A stretch of 64,000 bases of DNA from NCBI RefSeq assembly GCF_051014445.1, contig NC_135141.1, positions 30,899,422-30,963,421 on the forward strand, written 5' to 3'. The translations under genes were made by a program, and so were the position numbers. This document shows, piece after piece, positions 36,931-50,500 of this stretch (position 1 is the stretch's first letter; every line of letters starts with the position of its first letter). The notes beneath the pieces were generated by a model, which worked only from the letters and a program-made list of their open reading frames with translations, did not search any database and was not told where the DNA came from. The stretch comes from Colletes latitarsis (taxonomy: Eukaryota > Arthropoda > Insecta > Hymenoptera > Colletidae).

Positions 36931-38079
36931 CATACGATACGACCTCCGTAACCCGTCGCGCCAGTAAAGAATTAGATTAATTCCGCTGCATTAGCTCGAC
37001 GAGAAATAATGCAATTCCTTTATCAAATAATTAACTATTATCATCCGGTACTGCAGATCGAATTCGATTTACCAATTTTCCGGGGGTGTTTTAAATCGAG
37101 GGACAAAAATCAAATTTTAAGATTTTACAACTAAAATTTCCGTCAAGATTTCTCTCCTGAAACAACTGACGACTGTTCATTCGTTCTACTAACACATAGT
37201 CTCACCCAAATACTATCTAATTATATTGCCGATAAGCAAGTCGATTTCTTCGATGACGATTAAAAACGGAGGGATTTTCGGGCGAAAAATATCTCGTTGC
37301 GGTTAAAACACGCGAGGTTGAAACAGCAAAAAGGAAGAATAACAAGAAAACTAGGAAATTAACCCCCGAGCGTGGGAGTCTCCATATTTCCTATGTTTTT
37401 CCACCGACTCGATTCATCCTCCCACGCAGAAACGAGACCGGTAGAGACGGATATTTGTCAGACAGTAATAACAATATTTTCTCCGGTCCTAATTTCGACG
37501 ATTTTCCAAAATATAAAATCAGAGGATCTTTCGTTTCCCTGTTTCGCGAATTCTGTCCCGAATATGAGAGACGCTGGCGCACGGGACGTACATACGGTTT
37601 CCGGCGATAAACCGACGTGTATCGACAGCGTCGAAAATAAAGAGCAGCTTGTCGCGCGCACGTATGTAAGTCGCGACAAGGGGTGGTTCCGCAAAAAGCG
37701 CTGGAACGCGTCCAATTTTCGCTCCTTGCCCGACGGTATCTCGATTCCCTTTGTCCGTTACAATGGACCGCGGCCGCTTTGTGAGCGGCGCGCTGCGTAA
37801 TTTTCGGTCGCCTATTAGTCCACGGAACGAACAAATAATTTACAACGACGATTCAACGTCCTCCCCCGTTCGAAGCCCCGATGGGCGACCCTGAAAACGA
37901 CATCTTTTCGCCCTCTTTATTATCCGCTTTCGCGTTTTAATCGTGTCGCGTTTCTACGTGTGTTAGTTGAGACAATGAAAGCTTCTTAAGGGGGTCTTCT
38001 ACTGCAAAACCAATAATAATTTTGTCTTCATTGTAGATCAAGTAGTACAAGTAATAGTACTATAGCCACAAATGAGGTA

Positions 38080-38462
38080 TACAGGGTGTTCGGTCACCCC
38101 TGGGAAAAACTTTATGGGGGATTCTAGAGGCCAAAATAAGACGAAAATCGAGAATATCAATTTCTTGACTGAGGCTTCTTTAAAAAATTATTAAAAAATT
38201 TCAAATCATTCTGAAAAAATTATATTTTGTTACAGGGATCAATTACAAGCATTTTTGGTCATTAGACCTACCCTCGAAATCCTACCGACTTTCGAGAAAA
38301 AAATTCGAGATGTGAAATTTTTAGACGGAAAAAAAAAATTTCAAATCACGCTAAAAAAAATATTTTCCGTTGCAGGGGTCAAGTACAATCATTTTTGGTG
38401 GATAGACATACCCTCGAAATCCTACTCAGTTTCGAGAAAAAAATTCCTTACCGAAAAAATCA
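38080..38462. mobile_element. Truncated copy of the CAGGGTGTTCGGCC element with two internal units
   Basis: Starts TACAGGGTGTTCGGTCACCC and follows the terminal region of the 28.4-kb copy, reading from that copy's right end. Two internal units follow in reverse orientation, each ending TTTCGAGAAAAAAATTC. Homology stops near 38462 and the far terminus is missing, replaced by unrelated sequence. Confidence 0.85.
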
Positions 38463-38594
38463 TGTCTGATCATACATTGAGATGTTTCCCTGAAATTTCA
38501 TGCGTGTGTTTAAAAAATCGTAACTTCTGGATTTGGAGGATTTTAATGTTTCAAAATGCAGACAATACGTATTAGTGGGGCTTTATGGCCCCCG

Positions 38595-38627
38595 AAAAAT
38601 GGACGGAAAGAATACATTGGGTGAAAG
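38595..38627. repeat. 33-bp segment shared with 21995-22027
   Basis: Second copy of the dispersed segment ending AATACATTGGGTGAAAG. It lies 130 bases beyond the truncated element, so the sequence interrupting that element may itself be repetitive. Confidence 0.6.
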
Positions 38628-41600
38628 ATCTACTCGTATACCTTGTCTGTGGTACAATTACGGTTCTGTTGTTTCCCCGGGGATACCGTGGCTCGTTCGT
38701 CGGTAACACGAAACGGTCCTTAACGGGACGTCACAGGATTACGGGCCGCGTAGGATGGAAGGTCTACAAGGCACCGGGGAGCAATGGTGTATAATGCTCA
38801 TTATGCGTGTGGCTCGTCGTTTCTGCCAACGAGTTAACGGCGAAACGGAGTTCGCTTATTTAGCGTTGCGTTGCGCCAGAAGTATGGTAATGGCAGCTTC
38901 CAGTTCCGTCTTCAGTTTCGCGATCGTGCCAGCGCCATGTAATCGTATTTTCTCCTAAACGCTTCTTCTAGGAACGTTTAATTGACCCGTCTGGACAATT
39001 CTTAATACGACCACGGACGCTTTATAGACTTTCGTGGCCCAAACTGACCGTCCTACTGATTTAAAAATTAAGAGAAAGAGAAATTTGGTAAAATTCTGTT
39101 ATTACGTGTTTAGTAAAACCGCCAAAACAATTTCACAGATAATGTCAAGTACCAAACACAAGAATAAAAATCTTACTCCGATTCGTATCATCAAAATTTA
39201 AGAAATATTATGGAAGCAAATATGATAATGAATCAACACGATATTACCATTTTCACATGTCAAACCAATCATACTGACTCGAATTAATAATGCAAAAGTA
39301 GAAAGAGACAAAAGACACATCCGTAATAATGAAATAAAACCGAGTAGATAGACAAAGTTCAATTCACACTGAACAATCGAATAAAAGGAACAGACAGAAC
39401 TTTATAACTATGCAAGGAAGAAAGTTTGTAAAGATTCGAAAGACTGTACATCGATATTTGCTAGTCTCCGGAGTCGATCCGCGACTCGATGTTGGATCTA
39501 TACTCGGGATCCTGGTAACATCGGATTCCACGGGTTCGATAGTAAATCTTGGAAGCGACGCGTCGCCCGGACAGGGTCTGACAACATTCTCCCGGCGAAG
39601 CTGCAAGTTTTCTCCTCTCCAACGACGAATTACGTAATTCGTGAACCGTTGCGATCTCCATTTTCCAATACGGTATCGGTAATACGGGAAGCCATGCATC
39701 AACGTATCGCGCGTTGTATCTGGGCGCACGTAGCACGAAGGAAATCGACTTGCACGCCTGTCTTACCAAATTGAAGCTGCTTCGTTCACGAGTTACGTCA
39801 AGCACAGGCAGCCGCGACATACATCATGGCATTGCACTCGAGGCACCGTCTAACAGGTGCAGGCGGATCGCTGTGACCTGTTAGGAAACCTATTCTTTCT
39901 TGCTGTTCGAATATAGATCGTCCCCTTTCGTAGAACCGGTGACTACGAAATCAGTTTTCTCGGTCACGTAGAAAATGTTCGGGATTCGGGTCGTTTCACG
40001 GTCGTTTCGCAGAACAGGGGCATTCGACTCGTAAATTCGAGCGGCTTAATGTTTAAAAACGAGTCGTAAAGCAGCTTGGAAGTTCACAGTTTGTCGGTTT
40101 CGAATAAATCTGACGGTCGTGCGAGTTTCGTTCGTCCTGAAAGCGAGTCACTGGTGGACTCGAGGAAAACGTGTAATTATTACCAACGTTACTTCGAAAA
40201 CATAATCCGAGATCCAGCAGTTTATCGGGATCAATAGCAAAAAGTATATTTAATTAGCGAGACTGAAAGTCTCTTGGCGGATCTCTTTGGTATTCCAGAT
40301 TCGGTTCGTCGAAATTTCGAAGATCGTCCGTCGAGGTTGGTTTAGTAGTCGTTATTGCCAGATGGAACGAGCATGATTCCGCACTCGAATCGAGCCGTGG
40401 AAGCAGTTGCATGGGTTCGCGAACACGCGAGGGAGTCCCTCTTTTCGGATCGATCCGCGGGGCTCTTTATCGTCGCGTTACGAGGAACCGTCTGCTCGAG
40501 AAATTCCAGTTATCTCGCAGTTCCCGCCAAGATACGCGCATCGACCATACACTCGATAATAAAGTCGCGGGGGACGATGATCGCGCGGTCGGAATATGCT
40601 CGTTAAAGCCCAGTTCCCGCGTGTCGCGCGTCTAAATGATCGCCAATGAGTCCCCTTTACGACTTCATCGTACGTTTGCCGTAGCTTATTTAGAAGCCAA
40701 CGACAGCGATTTCGTATCTCGTAAAACCACGGACCCCAACTATGATCAAAAATCCATTCGTTTTTTTAGCAATAAAATATTCCCGATCGTGTTCGAAAAT
40801 ACTGCGCGGCGAAGGTTATTTTTCCGCTGCATTAGGAAGCGTTTGGAACGTCGCCAAACGGAACGCTCTTGCGTTTAAGTGTTAATGCTTGCTTCCGGTT
40901 TCGCGGTGATCGGTGCTCGAAGTTGCCAGGAAACTTTTATGCACCGTAACTTTCGTTCGCGACTTCGAAAAATGTTGCTATTTAAATTAGTCGTGAAATT
41001 TATTGCATCGATATAAATTCTCGCAGAGTCTGTTGGCAACTTTTTTAATAATAGCGTTTCGACTCGTTGTCTGTTATTATATCTGCCCGCGGAGTAGGAA
41101 TAATGTTTTAAACAAATTTCGCGGAATCGCGAGATTGCTTTTCCCAGTATTCGTTTGCGAACTATCGCGAACGCGATTGCGTGAATCATGTTTCAATATC
41201 CGAGTGAAAAAAACATTTTCAAAACGAAATAGAAATACGAATAACGATTACAAATTTCTCCTCCTCGTTTTTACGCGAAAATTAGATTTAAAAGAATGGA
41301 AAAATTGTTTGCTCGAGACAACGGGACAATTTTTTAGCCACCCTAATCGTCACTTGTATTCTCTCAGAACCTAATTGCTGGGTATGCTCTGTTTGACGTC
41401 CAATTTACGGACTACGCTTCTCGAGTTCTTCGTTCTGATTGACTTCCTGCTCGAAGTTAGAAGTTTGCGAGATACTCGGGGGTTCCTTTCCAGTGGATTT
41501 CCGTGTAAAGGCCACGATAAACAGAGGCAGTCGCGAATCGAATGGCACATGGTCCGTGAATCGAGCCGATCGATCGACGCCGACGCCGACGTCGCCGGAA

Positions 41601-43497
41601 CTGTAATTCGATTTTCTTTGTCCATTCACCCGATCGAGCATAATCCAATGGCGGCCAGGGCGATCCTTTTGACGTACGTTTAACCGTTTTTCGAAGGTTA
41701 ATCCGATGGATCAACCTCTGCCCTGACTTCTCCTCGAGTCCCCGGCATTCGAAAAATGATCAATCATTCGAATTATCGTGTTTCTGGGGAATAAAGTTCG
41801 ATCCAAGGGTCTGGGTTAGGTCATTTGAGTCATTCCAGTTGCCGTAGAATATTTATAAATTCTCTAGGATCGAGTTTTCGCGAGCTCTCGAGCGTCCTTT
41901 GTAAGGCGAACGGCGAACGGAACAACCGCCATCTTTTTCCCCCGTTAAACGACGAAACATATACGCTCGCTCGTCTGATGAAACGAAGCGTTTTTCCAGT
42001 ATAACGAGTCCCTTTAAACTGATGCACGATATGACTGTACAAAAAATGAGTTCGCCAGTTAGAGCCGCGCTTTCGCGAGAACCGGGCGGAATAAATTGTC
42101 GCGACGGAACATTTTGTACGTCTCGCCATCCATTTTCTAGGTAAATGTTTTCTAAGTAAATAGCTTCTTTCTTTTTTTTCGCCCGAAACATTTATCGTTC
42201 CGTAAAAAGAAACGCGTTACACTGTATGCAAATCGTAAAATGTTTCATCGCCGGGATGGGTCGAAGCGAGCTAATGCAACGGGATGGAACAATAACAATT
42301 ACCGCCCCCGGGCGTCCTCGAAATTATAACAGCCGCGGGAGATAATTTTAATTTCTCAACCAAGAGACATCGGATTCCTCGTTCTTGTCTCTGCGTCTTC
42401 GATAGATTCTAATTTTCACGCTGTTATTAATATCGCAGCCGTACACCGATTCGTTACGCGCTTGTCTGCGAAGCTTATGGTTCGCCTACGTCGTACGGGG
42501 AACGCGTGTGGTTTCCGGCGTTCGCATTAAACGCGATATCGGGTATTGCAGCTTCCACGGAATCGTCGTTCTCGAAGGGAAGCAACAGTTGCAGACGCAG
42601 AGGCGTTCGCGCGAATCCGTGCAAAGTGCAAGGCATCGCGGAAAAGCATCCGCGTGTACGCCGCCTGCATCGCAGGACGACGCCAGGGGCCGGAAATGGC
42701 GGTTGGCTCCGAACCCATTCGATACCATAAATTATAAATGCTCCTCTAAGCGAGGTGTGCTTGGAAATTCGTGGCTCCGTTCCCTCTGCCCTCGCGGGCG
42801 CTTCTTTTATCGTCGGAGTAGCATACGATGGAAGAATAGGGAATTTATTTTGCAATCTACTCTCTCTCTCCTCCTCCGCGGGTCTCTGGATTATTCAAAA
42901 GTGGCTTTTAGCCCTTTCGAGGCCAACCGAGACCGCAGTTGCAATCTCATTCTCGCGCACGGTGTACTTTTTCCCGGATTTTTCGGGTAATTTTAGAACG
43001 AAAGGATTAAAATTGTAGCGCGGAGGTGGTACGCAGAAGAAACTGTGCTCGTAACAGGTGCGCTCGATTCGCGCGGTATCGCAATTATGCGCGCTTTGGG
43101 ATACCCGGGCGAGAAGGAATCGATTAAACTTAAGCAGGCGTGAGATTAGTCGGCTGTAGTTCGCACGGTTACTCGAAATAATTGAAAGCATCGTTACATC
43201 GTCGGGTAGGGCCCGTGATACGTTGTGTAATAATGCGTTACACGAGGCCGATTATCGAGGGGAAACAAAAACCACCACGCTGACGTTTTAACGCGCGATA
43301 ATAAAGTTTATGTAAGCGGAACGATACCGCACGGCGATAAAAAAGCAACGGGCCAACGAAGCGAACGAGATTCGACGCTGTTTTTAATTACTCGAACGCG
43401 ATACGGCTTTCTAGTGTACCTCTCTGCGAGTATATTAATGCTCGAGTCTCCTAGCGAACTTTAGTGCCCATTGACAACTGGGTTCCATTGTGATTTA
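38628..43497. other. CpG-rich non-coding DNA
   Basis: No gene supported. A GACGCC-type short tandem occurs near 41577-41593. Open frames on both strands at 42.5-42.9 kb are mutually overlapping and domain-free. Confidence 0.5.
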
Positions 43498-44070
43498 ATA
43501 TCTATTTTGGCCGTGGAATAAAAAAATTACGAAAAACAGTCTCTTTCGAACCTTGTCAACCCTTGTCAGGAGAAACTGTTTCATTTTAGTGGTTCGTTAA
43601 GGGGTTGATACAAGGGTTAATGAGATATTGTCCCATCGAATCGAATTTACCTGTTGTCTATTATAGATAGAAAAAGCTGTAAACAGTTTTAATATGGATT
43701 TAACCCCTTGACAAGTTCTCCATGTCAAGTTTTACAATCATGAGGTTACTCACTCGTCACCAAGTCTTACATTTTTACATTCTCGAGATATTCGTAAAAC
43801 AAATCTATTCTTTTTCGTGGCTGTTCCTTGTACGAACAAGTTTAAACAAAATTAATATCTGTTTCGGTCGTGGAATAGCAAAATTTACTAAAAAAAGAGC
43901 CTCCCTCGAACCTTCTCACGATTTAATTTCTGATCTTCAATCTTTTCCTAAATGTATTATCCTGTTAAAGGGTTGAACCCAGAAGGCTCCCTCGGAAGTG
44001 CAGAGAATTCGATACCGAATAAATTCAGGAGAAATCGTTTCATCGAATTGAGTTTACCCGTGTGTCTATG
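43498..44070. repeat. Diverged tandem duplication, period about 356 bp
   Basis: The block starting at 43498 (AATATCT, TTTGGCCGTGGAATA, CTTTCGAACCTT, then GAGAAACTGTTTCAT and GAATTTACCTGTTGTCTAT) recurs from 43854 (AATATCTGTTTCGGTCGTGG, CCCTCGAACCTT, then GAGAAATCGTTTCATCGAA and GAGTTTACCCGTGTGTCTAT). The copies are diverged with indels. There is no coding frame across them. Confidence 0.65.
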
Positions 44071-47000
44071 GATTCCTCTGCCTTCTTCCCTTCTCGATCT
44101 TCCCTCTCGTCGTTAGTCGCAGCTTTCATAACCCTCGAAGATCTCTGGTACGTGACGAGCGTGCGATGCGTGCACACAGAGGGGCCCCGTCGAGTGGCGA
44201 GACCACGTTCGAGAACGGATGTCAGCGTGCAACGTTACCCTCGTGTCGCGTTCCCCGTCACAAAGGCGAGCACGACATTGTGCAACAAACCGCCCCCGCG
44301 TCCATGCTCCACAATGATGGAGGGAACCAAGTACGCCGCCACTCCGCGAACGTTCTCGTGCGTCTCGATTCAGACGCCAAAGAAGTTGCGGGGCTCGTTA
44401 CAAGCGGCGTTCCGTGAGCGGAATTCGCGACGCGGATTGGAATCTCGATCCACGGTTGTTTTGATTTCAAAGCGTTCGCCTGTGAGCCCTCCGGAGAAGG
44501 CGTGTCCCGAAAAACGCTTATATTTTCTATTTATTCGGGAACCAGGCGTTCCGAGCACGTACGGTATCGTTGTCGAGTTCTCGCCGCGACTTCCGATTAC
44601 CCGGGTCACTGTAAGTTATCGGTTTTACGTCATACCTGGGGGCTGGGCGAGGCGATAAGCAGCAGAAATTGGGTAAACGCAAAGGGATTTTATTCGAAAA
44701 CAAATCGAAAGTAGATTTAGGACTTGGATTTTCTTCTGTTTCTCTTTGCGGAGGACTCTGTTTTCCGGGACATTGGGAACCGTTATAGAGTCTCTTTTCT
44801 CACGTGTTACGTCGCATTATCATGCATCGAATGTCTCATCGCGAAGAGACGGTGTCCAAGAGAGCCCGAAATCTGCCTTTAGCGACGAACGAAGCAGAAA
44901 GTATAGGAAAATTGCTAAAGCCTCAAAAGAACTGGGGTAAATTTCGCGGATCGAGCGTTCAAGAGGGCCCAGCTAAGGAAAATTAACAATCTCTCAATAG
45001 TTTAGGCGTCCCGCAAAAATTGATACTCCAAAAAATCCAGAATTTTGTAATGCCTAGGTGCAGGCGAGAATAAAAAGACACCGAACAGAGAGAACTGGGT
45101 TCGTGACTCTCGTTTCCCCCGGGTTCTAGAGCCGATGCAGCGTTGAAATTAATCTCGACTGAAATTCAATTCGAGCGCAGGAATTATTTATCGAGGATCC
45201 GAAGCGTGATCGCGTAGCGGATGGCTACGTCGTACAAATCGCGAAGGAACACGCTAGCCGTGGCGCCAGTTCGGGTTAGCTGTCGTTGGAAGAACGACCG
45301 ACGGTAATTACGTAAGTCGAGCACGCTAGTTTGGGCGCGATCGACTTGGATTTTAGGCCGCCGTAAATCTCGGGAAACGATCGACGTTTCGTCCAGGGAA
45401 TCGCGTTTCCAGATAGAACTTATCCGACAACTGGGCGCGTCCCTGGTCGCGGCGAAATTTACGTTTTTTCTTCCACCCCCTCAACGATGCATGGACGTTT
45501 TGTTTCGCTATTCGCTAAATAACGATCGTTTCGAGGCATTTCGATAATGCTCCGCACGAAACTCCGGAATTGCCGGCGCCCATTAACCTCTCCGTAATTC
45601 ATAGATGCATGAATTATTCCACGTGTTGCTCGAAATACGTTTAGTTAACTCGCTCGGAATAGTTGGACTAAATTAATGTAGCGTAATTGTCCGAATTGTT
45701 TGGAACTATCTCGCATCGGAGCGCCCGACGCGGACACGATCCTAGGGGGATAGTTGAGCCTTAGAATTTTAAATATCGTCGAAACTTTATTAAAAACTTT
45801 CGGTTACGTTCCCGTCGATTTTTGTAATTTGAAAACGGTGTTTCGAAGTTTTCGAGCCTCGATACGAACGGGTCCGAATACCGATTGGAGCAACTGGCGC
45901 GAATTATTTCTCGGCAATTGGCCGGCGTTCGTCCGCGATTCCCCGAGGAGTTAACGTTTACGCGCGTTCCGTTCGATTGGACGAATCGACGCGAAACGTC
46001 AATGTCGATTCAAGATAGATCGACGTTCCCGCCGGACACCCAAACGCGTCGAATTAAATTATAGAACGTAGATGATTCGTCGACGCGACGACATCGAGCT
46101 GTCCGTCGTTCCAAAACGTCTGGTTTATTCGTATCGAATATTCCACGATCCAATTAATAGTAATTATACGCTCGGCTCTTCCAGTGTTCGAGATACATAG
46201 CGGTGTTCCATGCTCTGGCATAAACGAGCAAAATACTTGGCAACGAAGGGTTTCCGCGCTGGCGTTTGGCGAATCTGTAATAATGGAGCAATATTGTAGC
46301 GTCGAGTGGCGAACACACGTGTAACGAATCGGTTGCTAGCTAGGAGAAGAACGATCGAGGGGTGAGGGTAAATTTGCAAGCGGCCTGTTGGATGGCAGTG
46401 TTCCGCATCGTTGTTCATTGTTTCATTGAAGATCGTTAACCGTCGTTAGCGGTTGTTCGTCCGCTTGTCGGCGTCGGTTTGTGGACCGCCACAGAAGCCG
46501 CGTAACACGCGGCAAAACCGTTCCGTTGCGGGGACCGCAATTCGCTATCGGCTGCAAACGTTTAACGCAGCAAGGGGCAAAAACTATAGCGATTCGCGTT
46601 CGTACGCGATACGTTTAAAAGCTTACTTTGACGCCGCGTATCGTCGAACCCCGCCCTCTCTGTCGTGTTTTCAAAATTCTTTGAAGGGATCAGCAAATTC
46701 TACGCTTTTAACCCTTTACCGGGCCCGAAAGCGACGCTATCGACGCTTACAGGAGAATAAAAAAGCCCCAAACTCGATACTAAACTCTCTGAAAGGGTAC
46801 GTGATATTTCTAGGCTAATAATTTAGTGGACTTTTAGGACACTATAACGCGTTTGCAATGTTATAAAATTGAAATTATTATGCATTTTAACGTAATAACT
46901 AATATTTAAAAATTACATGGCCTAAATTGAGTAGAATTACAACGCTTTTGATGTAAATTACTTGTCCAAAACTACCACAACCGGTCATCTGATTCATATT

Positions 47001-47144
47001 TTTTTTGTAAAAAATAAAATTTGGTACCAAATTCTTGTTAGCTTTCCATGTAAATAAGAAATACATGTATAGTAAAGGCGAAAAGAGAGGATCTCCAGTT
47101 TCCACAGTCTTAGAACAGTCTAACAAAGCGTATTAAAAATAGTT
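44071..47144. other. CpG-rich non-coding DNA
   Basis: Contains a 198-codon open frame at 44062-44658 without recognisable domains or splice context. No gene supported. Confidence 0.5.
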
Positions 47145-47560
47145 AAACTTTAGAAGCGTGCAGTTCCGAAACTACCAGTGCTTTATCCATTTTTTAGCCA
47201 CTGTTAGAAGCGGTGAAGCTTCCTCTTTAAAGTGGCTTTTGGTTTTTGACGATACGACTTTCCATTTTCGAGATATCGCAATTTATGTAAAGAGGTAATT
47301 TTTCAAATTCGACGTCCCGCCTTACGAAAGCCTATTCACGCGTGTTAAAGGTACTAAAACTTTAGACGCGTGCAGTTCCGAAACTACTAGTGTTTTATCA
47401 ATAATTGGACCACTGTTAGAAGCGGCAAACCTTCCCCTTTAATGTGGTTTTTTGTTTTTGACGATCCGACTTTCCGTTTTCGAGATATCGTAATTTATGT
47501 AAAAGGTAATTTTTCTTAATTCGACTATCTTTGTCTTCGTCTAGCGGAGTCGGACCTCCT
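47145..47560. repeat. Tandem repeat, two units of about 212 bp
   Basis: Unit 1 starts at 47146 and unit 2 at 47358 with AACTTTAGA(A/C)GCGTGCAGT. Both contain CACTGTTAGAAGCGG, TTTTTGACGAT(A/C)CGACTTT, TTTTCGAGATATCG and AATTTATGTAAA in the same order. The 3' end of unit 2 runs into unrelated sequence near 47515. Related-looking phrases (TATATCTCCGGAACTA) follow near 47760. Confidence 0.8.
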
Positions 47561-50500
47561 TGTCGCACGTGCGTGGTGCTGACCTACCCCGCGTACGTGA
47601 CTGTCGTGACCCAGTTTCGCGTAGTGTTTCCAAGAATTTACTACGCGCTACTATTTACGCGCGCGCGAGTTCATTCATCATCACTGAAACGTAAACAAAC
47701 GCTTCGGACCCTCCTATCTCCGAAACTAGCCACCGCATCGACTTGAAATTAAAATCGCTATATCTCCGGAACTAATAAAGCTATCGACTCGTACAAACGC
47801 TCATTTTAAAGGGCATTTCATCCTCTATCCAATGACTATATCACCTACTATAATTTATGCTCCCTTCTATGTTTATTTTGACATTTACTTTGACGCTATA
47901 TACTCAAAGCAGTTTTAGCAATTCCTATCGATCATACGACTGGTGTGCGATAATACTGGATTATAAATTGTTTATTTAATTAAAAATTAATTTAAATTTG
48001 TACACTGGATGTTTGCATAATTACTATTGCTGAAACGGATTAAAAATCGCCCGAAATCCCGTCGCGAGAACAAAATCTCTTCTTCCAAGGCCTAAGATTT
48101 GTAAGAACCAAAATGTCCCCCATCTGGGATAAGTTTGCGTCAACCCGAGGAACATTAGCGCGGGAGGATTTGCTTCCTGAGTTGGTCCCCGTTTAATGAA
48201 ATTATGCATCGTTGTGTTTCTAATGAAACGAAGCCCCCGGTATATCCTGTCGTAGTCATATCTCCCCGCTCAACTACTTCTGGAGCAACTTCCTTTATCT
48301 CGGCTTAAACCTTCCCGCTGCTAATGACTCTTCCAGCGGGGACCGGGGGTACGCCTCGACTCGTTGAACTTGGTGGAGCGACGCTAATAATAGAGGCTGG
48401 GGAATCCGGTGCAGTTCTCTCGTTTGCAGACGAACTCTCGTTCGGGAGTCGCAATCGTCACCGCGTCGCAAATTGGCACGCGAACGTGTTTCTCTTCAAG
48501 ACGACGCCGCTGGTCGCTGTAATTTCGCGGTTCAGGGGCGTTGCTGGGCTTTACAGCGGCTGCTGGAAAAGATGATGGGGGGAATTGCGCGCACAAAGCA
48601 CGGAAACCGAGTGGATCACCGTACTGCCTCGCTACTTGCGACAATCTGCGTTAGGGATACTTGCAACGGATTATTTCGTGTTTCTACGACTCGACTGGTC
48701 GATGACTGGTGGGATTTAAGAATTAGGTTGCTGGATGTAGGGTTAGAGCAACTTCGATTAAATTGGGTATCTCGAATATTTACAAATTCATATAGTATAA
48801 TTTCGTATGCAACAACGTAGTAATTTTGTCCAACCATTGTCCATCTTGTTTTACGAATATAATAATTGTCCGTGATAACGTTTCTTTTGATTGATGCTGG
48901 CGTTCTCGGTAGTTGCCTTTAATTCGCGCGAAGTTTCGCTTGTAAAACCCTTCGGGCTGGCAAGCAACTTTGCCAGCGAGTTCGCCAACACGCGGTAGAC
49001 GTGTTTATTTATTGTTCCTGGGTGCGGCGTGGCGTGGCGCGGAGCAACGATGTATTTTGTGCGTAATTCTTGTGGGGAATCACTGCGCCACGGTCACCAG
49101 GGACGACATTAGCAATGATTTGTTTGCGTGCTAGGGGCAATTGTACAGGGAAACTCGCGTGAGGCGTCGCGTTTCCCATTGGCGGAGCCACGGTTCCGAA
49201 TAATTCTCCTTAATATCTCCTCCTTTTTGGCGAGATAAATGTTGCAAACACTCGGATCTTTGTACGCAAGCTCGTGATTTAAATTCTTTTACGCGAACCC
49301 AGCGCGATAACAAAACTGCATCTATGAATTTTTCTGGTAAAAACGGCGATACCGCTGAATACTCCGAAACTCGACGATAATTAATTTATTTACTCTTTGA
49401 TATTCGATGTATCGCGCGCACCACGTGAGAAAATAATTACTGCTCCCGCGCAGCGGAAATGCATTTGTGCAGATCCTCTAAAATCGAATTATCGAATGGG
49501 GTCGCGGCTTTCACGGTTGACAGAATTATTAACGTCGTTCACAGTCGAGCGCATTCTACTAATTTCGTCGAGGAAGACGTTCGTTTCCTAAATATTCTCT
49601 TCGAGCAGATTCTCGAGTACTAAAACAATATTGCGTTTTGGACGTTTCCTCCGTCGCGTTGGATTAATATCGCGGACGTCTTGTCGAGTCAACGTCTACC
49701 CGAAGGAAAATGAAGTTTGTCGAAATGACGGGTCAGCAGGTGGCGGGATATCGTCCCGTGGAACGTCGATCGAGCAACCCCGAAGGATCTTGCACGGAAA
49801 CTAAATTCGGTTTGTCTGTACCCAGGGCGTACCGTTTGCCCTCCAGATATCCCGGTAGCGAGTTCGTGGAACGATCTGGCAAATTTCCAGCCACTTCCGT
49901 CCCCCCCTCCCCAACCCGTACGCTCGACTGGCCAGAATTCGACGGTCGTCATTATCATTTCGAGCTGGCAACGCGCGGTTCGGGATATCCTGAGATCTGG
50001 CAGTCGTCGATCATGGCTTTGGAAAAACCTTATCCGTCTTTTTTATCCGCGGTACGGAAATTGAACAATGAACGGGCGCTATGGTCTTTCGGGCTCGTTA
50101 ACTTCCGAAGATCGACACGGTTCGGAAATCTTCGTTCTCGCGATCCTCCTTTTGTACCGCGAGACCCTCCTTTTAGAAGAATTACGAGAGAGGACGGGTC
50201 GACTCGCTTTTTCTCCCAACTTGCTAAGAAAATGTCCGGGGGGAGGGGGGAGACGCTGTCGTTCGGGATCCCTATTATCCTGTAATGCGATTTTGTCCCT
50301 AAGTGCATCGGTGTGCTCTTTCTTTTGGGACGACGGCAGTTAGTTCTTTCGAATAAAACGATTTCTCGGGGGTTATTGTTACCGTGGAAGAAGATAGTTA
50401 ATACGTTACGATGCTTTATTAACATAAAACAGTGTCGATGGTAATATTGAAAGGATGATCTCTTCGTCTGAAATTGTTCAAAGTGTACACGCGGGCTTCG

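Larger units (their letters stand above)
34148..38079. other. CpG-rich non-coding DNA with hairpins
   Basis: Apart from the hairpins at 35.1 and 36.8 kb I see no gene. The overlapping open frames at 36.0-36.9 kb and 37.4-37.8 kb occur on both strands without domains. Confidence 0.5.

Noticed and set aside
44062..44658. 198-codon open frame on the plus strand
   Set aside because: No recognisable motif, overlapping open frames in other phases, no splice context; fits chance in stop-poor sequence.
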